A stretch of 17,634 nt of DNA, taken from contig CALIAZ010000044.1 of NCBI GenBank assembly GCA_938045565.1, positions 1 to 17,634 of the forward strand. Direction: 5' to 3'. Positions 7,007 through 14,533 of the stretch are shown here, one piece after another. The DNA is from an uncultured Atopobium sp. (GTDB lineage: Bacteria; Actinomycetota; Coriobacteriia; Coriobacteriales; Atopobiaceae). Each line of letters begins with the position of its first letter. Position 1 is the first letter of the stretch. The position numbers and the translations under genes were made by a program. The notes under the pieces were generated by a model, which was not told the origin of the DNA, did not search any database, and saw only the letters and a program-made list of their open reading frames with translations.

Positions 7007-9043
7007 CTACCTCCTACTTGTAATTGCAATTACTTCAGCAGCCTTGTCTGCTTTTAATATCTTTTGGACATTTTCTTCATCACTTAAAAGCTCTGCCAAA
7101 TCTGCAAGCGCGTTCAAATGTGTTTGATGATCAATTGCACAAAGAGCAACTACCAGTTGTACTGGGTCATTCTTTGGGTGTCCAAAATTTACTGGCTGCT
7201 CAAGAGTGATGAGCGAAAAGCCAATACCTAGAGCACCTTCTTCTGGTCTTGCATGAGGCATAGCGATGCCTGGAGCAATAACAATATAAGTTCCGTTGAT
7301 TCGGACATTTTCTATCATTGCCTCAATGTACTCTTCCTTTGCAACACCTTTCTTTACTAGTAATCTTCCGGCCTCTCTAACTGCATCGTCACTATCCTTG
7401 GCACAATAATGTGTCTCAACTAAGTCTTCTGTAAGGACCTCTTCTAGCATTGGGAAATACCTCTCTTCTTTATCCTGTTTAGGTAAAAAACCTAAATACT
7501 CTTCAAGTTTTCGCTTCAAGATCTCTTCATCAGATTTACTAAGGACAATCGTTTGAGAAATAATAGACATAATTTCATCTGGGGAAATAATTCTTTCGCT
7601 CACTCTGAGAACATTTTCAATTTTTCTTTGATCTCTCAAATCAAACTGAGGAGAAACTTCAACAACCTTGACATTCTTAGACGTAAAAGGAAACGTGCTA
7701 ACGACAAAATCAACGCTGTGACTTTCCAGCCATTTCTGTGCTTCATTCGATCCGAATGTTCCAAGTACCGAAACTTCATACTTTGACTCTAACCTTGAAG
7801 ACACTATTTCAGATGTAGCTACACCGGCGTGACACACTACGATAACCTTAGGTCTCAGCTCAATAGGCTTTTTTGTTCTTTCCTGGGAAGCCATAAAGAA
7901 CATAGTAAGAAATGCAATTTCGTCTTCAGAAAAAGATATTGAAAGCCCTTTTTCCAAAACAGAAATTGATTCAGTTGTTGCTCTATATAAGTCTTCGAAC
8001 TCATTTATCACATAATCCAAAAGCGGATTGTATATTGCCTCTCCACTTACAGCACGCCAGTACGCAGGTCTTAAGTGATTTAATATACTTTCAAATAGCT
8101 TGTCGTCATTAGAAAAATTTGACTCTGTAACCAGTTGATCCATTTTGTCTATGAATTCAGATACTAAAATCCGTAACTTAATCCAGTTTTCGGAAATATA
8201 ATCGCTCATTCCAACAACTGTTGATTCTCTAAACTTTGCTGAAAGGAAATGCAGTTCATTCTCTGTAATTTCTTGACCATACAGTCCTTTTAATTGTTCT
8301 ATACATTTATTTACTGCACCATATTCAGGACTACCCAATAAATCCTCTTTATCAATGTTACGAGGAAGGCAAAGTTGCTTATTTTCTTTAAATCTTGCAA
8401 CAGATACAAGCACGTAAGCAATTAACTTTTGCTGAGCATTTTCTGAATATTCAACTTGAAGACAATTTGATATTTCATTTATCGAGTTCTTTATTTGATT
8501 GAGCTTCTCAGCATCTTGCTCACTTATAAACGCATATAAATACGGCCAATCTTTTGTTAAATAATCAGCAAAAAGGCCTCTTATTTTGAATTCATTGCCT
8601 GCGACTGACACACCTTTGAAAGGAGTGGTGTCTAAACAGATGTCACTTCCAATGAAATTCCTTTTAATTTCGTCCAAATCCCTCTGGATTGTATTTTTTG
8701 AAACCCCAACAACTTGCTGAAGCTCTGAGATTGAAATTTCCTTTGCCCACAAGATAACAAGGTCGAGAATAACCCGTCTTCTCATTTCTGGATCAAGATA
8801 AAAAATATCGTCTTTTTTCACCAGCTCTGAAAATTCAATTTCAATTGGAGCTTCATATATCAAAACACCTCTAGTATTTTGAATTGAGGTGTGACCTTGA
8901 GAAATCAAGAGTTGATTCAAAGTAGATAAGTCTTTATATACAGTTCGAGAGGATACATTGTGCTGCTCTGCAAATTTCTCGACAGAAATCTGCTCAGCTT
9001 CTCGACACAATATATTAAATAGATTTTCCACTCGACTTTTCAT
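7007..9043 (-). CDS. BglG-family PRD transcription activator with EIIB-like and EIIA domains
   Basis: A 678-residue multidomain regulator. Two N-terminal helix-turn-helix segments (about 15-60 and 100-130) indicate DNA binding, not RNA antitermination. Two PRD modules follow (about 170-285 and 300-395), then an EIIB-like domain (about 398-485) with Cys404 in VVCHAGVATS, and a C-terminal mannitol/fructose-type EIIA domain (about 530-678) with phosphoacceptor His597 in AMPHARPEEG. His265 in PRD1 and His323 in PRD2 fit regulatory sites. The usual first histidine of PRD1 seems replaced by Tyr210, and the second of PRD2 by Phe near 382-383. It heads the operon and would sense PTS flux for its own cluster; the EIIA domain probably also supplies phosphate to the EIIB. 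The region is strikingly AT-rich. Start: ATG 9043 with GAGGTG upstream. Confidence 0.9.
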   Translation of the reverse strand: MKSRVENLFNILCREAEQISVEKFAEQHNVSSRTVYKDLSTLNQLLISQGHTSIQNTRGVLIYEAPIEIEFSELVKKDDIFYLDPEMRRRVILDLVILWAKEISISELQQVVGVSKNTIQRDLDEIKRNFIGSDICLDTTPFKGVSVAGNEFKIRGLFADYLTKDWPYLYAFISEQDAEKLNQIKNSINEISNCLQVEYSENAQQKLIAYVLVSVARFKENKQLCLPRNIDKEDLLGSPEYGAVNKCIEQLKGLYGQEITENELHFLSAKFRESTVVGMSDYISENWIKLRILVSEFIDKMDQLVTESNFSNDDKLFESILNHLRPAYWRAVSGEAIYNPLLDYVINEFEDLYRATTESISVLEKGLSISFSEDEIAFLTMFFMASQERTKKPIELRPKVIVVCHAGVATSEIVSSRLESKYEVSVLGTFGSNEAQKWLESHSVDFVVSTFPFTSKNVKVVEVSPQFDLRDQRKIENVLRVSERIISPDEIMSIISQTIVLSKSDEEILKRKLEEYLGFLPKQDKEERYFPMLEEVLTEDLVETHYCAKDSDDAVREAGRLLVKKGVAKEEYIEAMIENVRINGTYIVIAPGIAMPHARPEEGALGIGFSLITLEQPVNFGHPKNDPVQLVVALCAIDHQTHLNALADLAELLSDEENVQKILKADKAAEVIAITSRR

Positions 9044-9065
9044 TTTATTTTCACCTCATAATTAG

Positions 9066-9145
9066 GTTATATGCCGTGCCAAACTCGAACAAATATCATT
9101 TTATTCACCTACTTTGAAGTAGATGGGAAACCTTACATATATCAA
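9066..9145 (-). promoter_or_regulatory. Candidate promoter region of the BglG-PTS-TrpA-like operon
   Basis: Two candidates are visible on the minus strand. One is TTGATA (9140-9145), a 16-base spacer and TCTACT (9118-9123), with the -10 lying inside an inverted repeat. The other is a good -10 box TATAAC (9066-9071) close to the gene but without a convincing -35. An activator-dependent promoter would look like the second. The choice cannot be made by eye. Confidence 0.4.
9106..9125. promoter_or_regulatory. Inverted repeat, candidate operator of the PTS operon
   Basis: CTACTT (9109-9114) and AAGTAG (9117-9122) are exact inverted repeats around TG. Two further matching pairs beyond one mismatch extend the arms to CACCTACTT and AAGTAGATG. 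It lies about 65-80 bases upstream of the regulator start and overlaps one candidate -10 box. It is a plausible site for the regulator itself. Confidence 0.5.
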
Positions 9146-9182
9146 AGTATTAATTATTTTTCTATTCAATCCGCTCCTTAAC

Positions 9183-9228
9183 TAAACAATAAGGCCTCAA
9201 TGATTGCTCATTGAGGCCTTATTGTTTA
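9183..9228 (-). terminator. Strong hairpin terminator after the FSA aldolase gene
   Basis: A perfect 21-bp stem (9183-9203 with 9208-9228) closes a 4-base loop; the core reads AAGGCCTCAATGA. On the minus strand the 3' arm ends in the T-rich TTATTGTTTAGTT. It lies 21 bases past the aldolase stop codon and separates this operon from the regulator-PTS operon. The symmetric stem could stop transcription from either side. Confidence 0.9.
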
Positions 9229-9249
9229 AAACTAAATATTTTTACAGCC

Positions 9250-9921
9250 TTATCCCAGTAATGTATCCCTGCTGTAAGCCTCACGCCATGCGACGGAGAA
9301 CTCATCGACAGCAATCTTCGTGCCAGGATGATCAATCATAGTAAACACAACCTCTGGTGGAACGGTAACAGACTGAATACCGGCAGCAATAAGGGTATGA
9401 ACCTGCTCAACATTTTTGAAGGATGCTGCAATAACCTTAGTATTCTCGAATCCCTGAGTCTCAAGCATCTGAAGTAGATCCAGCACCTGACCAATGCCGT
9501 CACCGTAATTGCACATACGGTTAACGTAAGGAGCCAGATAATCTGCGCCGTTCATTGCTGCAAGGAATGCCTCGTCAGCAGAATAGATAGCGGTTGCAAG
9601 AACACCAAGACCCTCGGACTTTAGTTGTTTAATTGCCTTGTATCCATTGTGAGTGACAGGAATCTTTACATAGGTGTTCTTTGGACGAAGACTGCAGATG
9701 TAACGAGCTTCCTCAAGCATCTGCTCATAATCAGTTGAAACAACCTGAACAAAAAACTTCTGCTCTGGGCGAAGATACTCAACAAACTCCTTAATAACCT
9801 GCTCTGGCGTCTTACCGCTCTTGGTGATAATCGAAGGGTTAGTGGTTACGCCCTCGATAGTCAAAAGCTCATCAAGTTGTTTAACTGCCTCAAGATCTGC
9901 TGTGTCCAAAATAAATTCCAT
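9250..9921 (-). CDS. fsaB: Fructose-6-phosphate aldolase / TalC-type transaldolase
   Basis: A 223-residue class I aldolase of the small transaldolase (FSA) family. The Schiff-base lysine is K86 in YVKIPVT. Asp6 in ILDTAD, Gln59 in FVQVV and Tyr132 in APYVNR match the key FSA residues Asp6, Gln59 and Tyr131, the last pointing to aldolase more than true transaldolase activity. FSA enzymes split fructose-6-phosphate, and more relevantly 1-deoxyfructose-6-phosphate, into glyceraldehyde-3-phosphate and dihydroxyacetone or hydroxyacetone. It is the last gene of the glycyl radical operon, 27 bases after the activase, with a strong AAGGAG ribosome-binding site. The context matches E. coli fsaB beside pflD and frw genes. 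The E. coli symbol is used by analogy. Confidence 0.9.
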   Translation of the reverse strand: MEFILDTADLEAVKQLDELLTIEGVTTNPSIITKSGKTPEQVIKEFVEYLRPEQKFFVQVVSTDYEQMLEEARYICSLRPKNTYVKIPVTHNGYKAIKQLKSEGLGVLATAIYSADEAFLAAMNGADYLAPYVNRMCNYGDGIGQVLDLLQMLETQGFENTKVIAASFKNVEQVHTLIAAGIQSVTVPPEVVFTMIDHPGTKIAVDEFSVAWREAYSRDTLLG

Positions 9922-9948
9922 GCTTAACTCCTTTATATACTTCGACGA

Positions 9949-10827
9949 TCACTCACCGTGTCGAACCACTTTTAGACCAAAGCTTTTATACACGTTCTCA
10001 ATATCAGAAAGCTCGCTCTCTGTAATTAACTCATTATCTGCACACTCATATGCCATCCCCAATGATTCATACTTTCCTTCGCCTAACTTGTGAAATGGCA
10101 AAAGATCAACCTGCTTAATCCCGTGTGCACAAATTACCGCAGCATTGCTTTGTGCGTTTGCGATTGATGCGGTATATCCAGGAATAAGCGGAACGCGCGC
10201 AATTACCGTTGTCCCAATCCTTACAAGTGCGCGGATATTCTCGTCCCTTACGTCTGTATCAATGCCAGTAACCTCAATGCTGCGCTCTTTATCAGCAAGC
10301 TTAAAGTCGACCAAGAACACATCGCAAACGCGAGCTAATCTTTCAGCATCAATAAGCGGAACAGCAAGCGTTGTCTCAAGCGCCGTGTTAATGCCTCTGT
10401 TCTTGCACTCCTGCAATACGTCCATGACATACTTTTGGCGATTGCTGCCTGCAAGACATTCCCCACCCGAGAGTGTAATTCCCCCATTACTCTCGTCAAA
10501 GAAGACCTTGTCTCTTGATAGCTTATCAACGAGGATGTCTACGCTGTGTTCAGTGCCTTCAAGTCTTTTAGCGCCGGTTGGGCACTCAGAAACAGGAGTA
10601 TCACAAGGGCATCCATTCGCATCCAAACAGCCATCTTTCCTAACTGAACAACCAATGCACAGACTCTTGTGAAAAGAAATCTCCTGTTCAAAGGAAAGAT
10701 TCTCTGGATTACAGCACCATGGGCATCTAAAAGGACATCCTTTTAGAAAGGCAACCGTGCGTATTCCCCCACCATCATGGAGAGAATACCTCTGGATGTT
10801 AGTAACTATGTCGCTCTTACAGCACAT
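9949..10827 (-). CDS. Glycyl radical enzyme activase (radical SAM, PflC-like)
   Basis: A 292-residue radical SAM protein that would install the glycyl radical on the enzyme encoded just upstream. The SAM cluster motif is C31-PFR-C35-PW-C38. A ferredoxin-like insert follows with six cysteines (about 57, 60, 67, 73, 75, 82), fewer than the eight needed for two extra [4Fe-4S] clusters. GGITLSGGEC is the usual SAM-binding GGE segment. The longest reading begins at 10899 and would overlap the lyase gene by 83 bases; ATG 10827 is chosen because it leaves an 11-base overlap and begins close to the conserved NIQRYSLHDGGG region. The ribosome-binding site is weak, as expected for a coupled start. Confidence 0.9.
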   Translation of the reverse strand: MCCKSDIVTNIQRYSLHDGGGIRTVAFLKGCPFRCPWCCNPENLSFEQEISFHKSLCIGCSVRKDGCLDANGCPCDTPVSECPTGAKRLEGTEHSVDILVDKLSRDKVFFDESNGGITLSGGECLAGSNRQKYVMDVLQECKNRGINTALETTLAVPLIDAERLARVCDVFLVDFKLADKERSIEVTGIDTDVRDENIRALVRIGTTVIARVPLIPGYTASIANAQSNAAVICAHGIKQVDLLPFHKLGEGKYESLGMAYECADNELITESELSDIENVYKSFGLKVVRHGE

Positions 10828-13138
10828 GTTCCGTCCGGTTGATAATGTCATCCTGAATTGCCTTAGACAACTCCACAAACATAGCACTGTATCCTGCAAC
10901 GCGAACTACCAGGTTCTGATATTTCTCAGGATGCTGCTGTGCATCAAGAAGCGTTGCACGATCCACAACGTTGAACTGAATGTGCTGCAAACCAAGGCGA
11001 GAAAAACTGCGAAGATATGCAGAGAGTTTCTTCAGTCCCAGCTTTCCCTGAAGTACTGATGGAGAGAACTTAACGTTAAGCAAGCTGCCGTTGGTGTCCA
11101 GCTCGTTCTTGAGCTTGCTGACCGACTGAAGACTTGCAGTTGGACCATTCTTATCGCGGCCAACCATTGGAGAAAGCCCACCGTCAGCAAGCTGCTCACC
11201 TGCAACGCGTCCGTCTGGAGTTGCACCACATGCTGCACCCAGTGGAACGTGAGCAGAAACGGTGTAGCTGCCCGGCTGGAAGAATCCGCCACGGACATTC
11301 TGATACTTCTCGACTTCTCTTCCGTAGAACTCCAAGAACTCAGAGCCGAGAAGGTCAACCTCGTCGTTATCGTTTCCGTACTTTGGATAGTTATTGATAA
11401 AGGACTGGCGGATCTTCTCGTCGCCCTCTGCTGACCAGTTGCGTTTAAGAAGCTCAATAAGCTGCTGATAAGTCATAACAGGTTCAATGGAGTTACCGTT
11501 TTCGTCCTCACCAAAGACGACACGCTTGATAACAAGCAGGGAGTCTGCAAGATTTGCAGTGCCAACACCCTGAACACCAGATGGGTTATAGCGAGCACCG
11601 CCATCAGTGATGTCACGGCCGGTTTTGAGGCTATCGTGAACCAAGATAGAAAGAAGTGGAGTTGGCGAAGTTTCTTTATGTGCCTGGTCACAGACATTGC
11701 AGCCGGCAACCATTAGTCTAACGTACTCTGAAATGGTCTCTTTAACTGCCTGCTTGAGATTTTCAAATGATGCGAAACCCTCTTGGTTGCGCTCAAGAGT
11801 AATCTCAAGGCAGCGGACCATGTTGAACATAGAAATATCATGCAAGCCGTACATTCTTCCTGGGATAGAAAGCTCAACACAGCCAACAACTGCGTAATCA
11901 CGAGCGTCTTCTTCAGAAACACCACGAGACATGAAAGACGCAACGTTGACCTCATCATTGAAAATCTGAGGAATACCGTCGCCCAGACGGATGATTTCTC
12001 CGGATTTCTCCAGCAAAGATTCTGGAGTGTTCTTGTGCATTCTCAACGAAAGGTTAGGCTGTGGCAGGCGGGTATCTTTCTGTACGTCAAGCAGTAGATA
12101 GGAAAGCTCGTTGGTGCAGTCATTTCCCTCGCCGTCAACACCGCCAACTACAAGATTAAAGCCGCTTGGGAAACCTGCAAAGAACTGGGCGGAGTCGGTG
12201 GAGCGCAGGAAAACAATTGTGTTCGTCTTAAGATAGAAGCACTGAATAAGCTCGCGCAGGAAATCTGGATTCTCACCCGCAGCGAGGCTTGCCTCATAGA
12301 ATGGCGCAAGATACTGATCCATGCGTCCAAGGGAGATAGAGCTTGCATTGCTCTCGTGCTGAAGTACAAGCTCGGTAATCCAAGTGAGCTGTAGAGCATC
12401 GTAGAAATCACGAGCTGGTTCTGTAGCAATGTGGTGCAGAATCTCTGCAAGACGATCAAGTTCCAGAGCACGGGTCTCAGAAGAAGCATTTTCTTTTGCC
12501 TGAAGCACTTCTGCCTCATAACGCTGCACATAGGCAACAGTTGCCTTAAGCACAATAACAGCCGCTGCATAGAAGTCATTCTCGCTATCCTGAGCAAACT
12601 GCTGCTCAACCTCTGCAAGAAGAGCGCCAAAACCGTTCTGTAACACCAGGGGGAAATCGCAAATGATGTGACCCTGACCCTTATCAGTCTGAGCAACCGA
12701 GAAAATACGGGTCCTCTGTGCCTCTATTAGATTCTCAGCAAGATGAGCCTTATAACAGTCATTCAGCGATTTATTTGTCCAGAAAAGATAAAGCACCTCT
12801 TTGTAATAGGTCTTATCTTCCTCGGAAATTTTAAAACGGTCTTGCTGTCTGGTTGGAAACTTGTCCAGCTCATTCAGAATCCAATAAGGAGACATTTCTG
12901 GAGAAACCACACCCGCGCGAGGCGTATCCGTTCTATTGCCAACGAGAAAATCGTAGTCATCAAGAACAATCTTGTGGTTCTCAAGAAGATGCTTAAATGC
13001 CTTTGCACGTCTAATAACAGGTGCCTCGCCCTGTGTTTCTTTGTAACTCTCCATATAAAGACGGGCGCGTTCCATGGTCACCTGGCGTGGCTGAGCAAAC
13101 AAGGAATCCTTAATAGCTTGCGTGCGCTGAGATAACAT
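10817..13138 (-). CDS. Glycyl radical enzyme, PflD/YbiW-type; probable 1,5-anhydrohexitol-6-phosphate lyase
   Basis: A 773-residue glycyl radical enzyme. The radical glycine is G749 in VVRVAGYSAMFVEL near the C terminus. The thiyl cysteine and acid/base glutamate are C420 and E422 in VVGCVELSIPG. This GCVE motif belongs to the dehydratase/lyase branch and excludes pyruvate formate-lyase, which has two adjacent cysteines. The glycerol dehydratase segment with His-Ser after ESN reads ESNASSIS here, which argues against glycerol as substrate. Size and context (fructose-type PTS, activase, FSA) match E. coli PflD, reported to open 1,5-anhydromannitol-6-phosphate to 1-deoxyfructose-6-phosphate; YbiW does the same with the glucitol isomer. 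The substrate assignment is inference. Start ATG 13138 follows a strong AAGGGGGAG site. Confidence 0.87.
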   Translation of the reverse strand: MLSQRTQAIKDSLFAQPRQVTMERARLYMESYKETQGEAPVIRRAKAFKHLLENHKIVLDDYDFLVGNRTDTPRAGVVSPEMSPYWILNELDKFPTRQQDRFKISEEDKTYYKEVLYLFWTNKSLNDCYKAHLAENLIEAQRTRIFSVAQTDKGQGHIICDFPLVLQNGFGALLAEVEQQFAQDSENDFYAAAVIVLKATVAYVQRYEAEVLQAKENASSETRALELDRLAEILHHIATEPARDFYDALQLTWITELVLQHESNASSISLGRMDQYLAPFYEASLAAGENPDFLRELIQCFYLKTNTIVFLRSTDSAQFFAGFPSGFNLVVGGVDGEGNDCTNELSYLLLDVQKDTRLPQPNLSLRMHKNTPESLLEKSGEIIRLGDGIPQIFNDEVNVASFMSRGVSEEDARDYAVVGCVELSIPGRMYGLHDISMFNMVRCLEITLERNQEGFASFENLKQAVKETISEYVRLMVAGCNVCDQAHKETSPTPLLSILVHDSLKTGRDITDGGARYNPSGVQGVGTANLADSLLVIKRVVFGEDENGNSIEPVMTYQQLIELLKRNWSAEGDEKIRQSFINNYPKYGNDNDEVDLLGSEFLEFYGREVEKYQNVRGGFFQPGSYTVSAHVPLGAACGATPDGRVAGEQLADGGLSPMVGRDKNGPTASLQSVSKLKNELDTNGSLLNVKFSPSVLQGKLGLKKLSAYLRSFSRLGLQHIQFNVVDRATLLDAQQHPEKYQNLVVRVAGYSAMFVELSKAIQDDIINRTEHVL

Positions 13139-13169
13139 AACTCCCCCTTAAAGTACGAAATTACCCTTG

Positions 13170-13198
13170 ATTGTATTTTGTTTTCTCCGTGTTTTCAA
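13170..13198 (-). promoter_or_regulatory. Promoter of the glycyl radical enzyme operon
   Basis: On the minus strand TTGAAA (13193-13198) and TACAAT (13170-13175) are separated by exactly 17 bases. They lie about 32 bases from the start codon, giving a short leader. The -35 box touches a 10-bp inverted repeat arm. Confidence 0.7.
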
Positions 13199-13238
13199 TT
13201 GTTTTGTATTGATTTTCTACATTTCCGAACAAAACAAT
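13198..13238. promoter_or_regulatory. 10-bp inverted repeat between divergent operons, candidate operator
   Basis: ATTGTTTTGT (13198-13207) and ACAAAACAAT (13229-13238) are perfect inverted repeats with a 21-base spacer, so the centres of the arms are about three helical turns apart. It sits next to the -35 box of the minus-strand promoter and upstream of the plus-strand promoter. The heptamer TTGTATT also recurs at 13171-13177 and 13204-13210, 33 bases apart. The likely ligand is the nearby DeoR-family protein. A 6-bp pair TATCGT/ACGATA (13255-13260, 13277-13282) lies further right. Confidence 0.5.
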
Positions 13239-13308
13239 AATAATGAATACCGTCTATCGTTATTTATAGGCCGTTCACGATAAAGTTTATTTACATATCA
13301 ATTATTTA

Positions 13309-13337
13309 TTGACGCATTTCAACTCTATTTCTATATT
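13309..13337 (+). promoter_or_regulatory. Promoter of the fructose-family PTS genes
   Basis: TTGACG (13309-13314), a 17-base spacer and TATATT (13332-13337) form a near-consensus promoter. It predicts a leader of about 80 bases before ATG 13425. That leader has a small GCGT/ACGC hairpin and a stray AAGGAG with no start codon after it. Confidence 0.75.
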
Positions 13338-13424
13338 ATTTCGGTGAAATCAATACACAATAATAAGGAGTCAAGGCGTTATACACGCTAAAGCAATAAA
13401 GAATCATTAGTAAAGGAGAGCCTA

Positions 13425-14525
13425 ATGGAAGCTAAAGACTCAACAAATCAGGCTAAAAAGATTCAACAGTACCTGATGAGTGGTGTTTCGTACATGATTC
13501 CTGTTGTAGTTACGGGCGGCGTTCTCTACGCTGTAGCTGCAATGCTTTCAATGAACACCATTGCCACTGAAAGTGCAGTCAAAGCATCAAATATTGTTGT
13601 TGATGTTCTCAGTCAGATTGGCGGCGTTGGACTTGGCCTTATGGTTCCAGTTCTTTCTGCATTTATCGCATTCGCAATTGCAGATCGTCCTGGTATTGCT
13701 CCTGGTCTTATTTGTGGTCAGCTAGCAGTTAACGTTGGCTCCGGCTTCATCGGTGGCATTATTGCTGGCCTTCTCTGCGGCTACCTCGCAGCAGCACTCA
13801 AGAAGGTCAAGCTGCCAAAAGCAATGCAGTCCCTTCTCTCAATCATGATTGTTCCAATCTGTACTTCCTTGATTGTTGGAACAATTATGATTTGCGTTAT
13901 TGGCGCTCCTTGCGCATGGCTTCTAACTACCCTTACTGTTTGGCTTTCTAGCATGAACGGTACAAGCGCAGTTATTGTTGGTGCCATCTGTGGTGCAATG
14001 ATTGCATTTGACCTGGGCGGTCCAATTAACAAGGTTGCATACTCTACCGGCGTTGCTGTTGTTGGTACCGAAGTTCTTGCTGGTCACAATGCACAGTTCT
14101 TTGGCCCTATTGCAATTGCCATCTGCCTTCCTCCAATCGCAGCAGGTATTGCTTCTTACGTCTTCAAGAAGAAGTTCACCGAGGCTGAGCGTGACGCAGG
14201 TATTGGTTCTATCGTCATGGGTATGTGCGGCATTACTGAGGGTGCAATTTCTTACACCACCGCTGATCCAGCACACATGATGCCAATTAACATCATTTCA
14301 AGTGCTATCACTGGTGCTATTGCTGGTGCTCTTGGCGTTTACTGCAACGCTGCTTGGGGCGGTCTAGTAGTTCTTCCTGTCACTTCTGCTGGTACTTACC
14401 TGGTTTCCCTTGCAATCGGTATTGCAATTTATCTTGGACTGGTTGCAGTATTCAAGAAGAACATCACCGAAGAGTCTGCTAAGCCTGCAGCAGATGACGA
14501 CGTCGAGATTACTATCGAATTCTAA
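13425..14525 (+). CDS. PTS EIIC component, fructose family (FrwC-like)
   Basis: A 366-residue membrane channel of the fructose-type PTS, close in length to E. coli FrwC. It has repeated hydrophobic segments and the signature AFDLGGPINKVAY, with GITEGAISYTTADP in the second half, both typical of this family. A cytoplasmic acidic tail ends the protein. It starts at ATG 13425 with AAAGGAGAG upstream and is followed 8 bases later by its EIIB. It is divergent from the glycyl radical operon, so it probably imports the compound that becomes the substrate of that enzyme, a 1,5-anhydrohexitol if the E. coli analogy holds. Confidence 0.92.
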   Translation: MEAKDSTNQAKKIQQYLMSGVSYMIPVVVTGGVLYAVAAMLSMNTIATESAVKASNIVVDVLSQIGGVGLGLMVPVLSAFIAFAIADRPGIAPGLICGQLAVNVGSGFIGGIIAGLLCGYLAAALKKVKLPKAMQSLLSIMIVPICTSLIVGTIMICVIGAPCAWLLTTLTVWLSSMNGTSAVIVGAICGAMIAFDLGGPINKVAYSTGVAVVGTEVLAGHNAQFFGPIAIAICLPPIAAGIASYVFKKKFTEAERDAGIGSIVMGMCGITEGAISYTTADPAHMMPINIISSAITGAIAGALGVYCNAAWGGLVVLPVTSAGTYLVSLAIGIAIYLGLVAVFKKNITEESAKPAADDDVEITIEF

Positions 14526-14533
14526 GGAGCGTC

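Noticed and set aside
10828..10899. A 24-residue N-terminal extension of the activase.
   Set aside because: It lies wholly inside the glycyl radical enzyme gene in another frame, has no family similarity, and ATG 10827 gives a normal start.
10817..13138. Pyruvate formate-lyase as the function of the glycyl radical enzyme.
   Set aside because: The active site is GCVE and lacks the adjacent cysteine pair of pyruvate formate-lyase.
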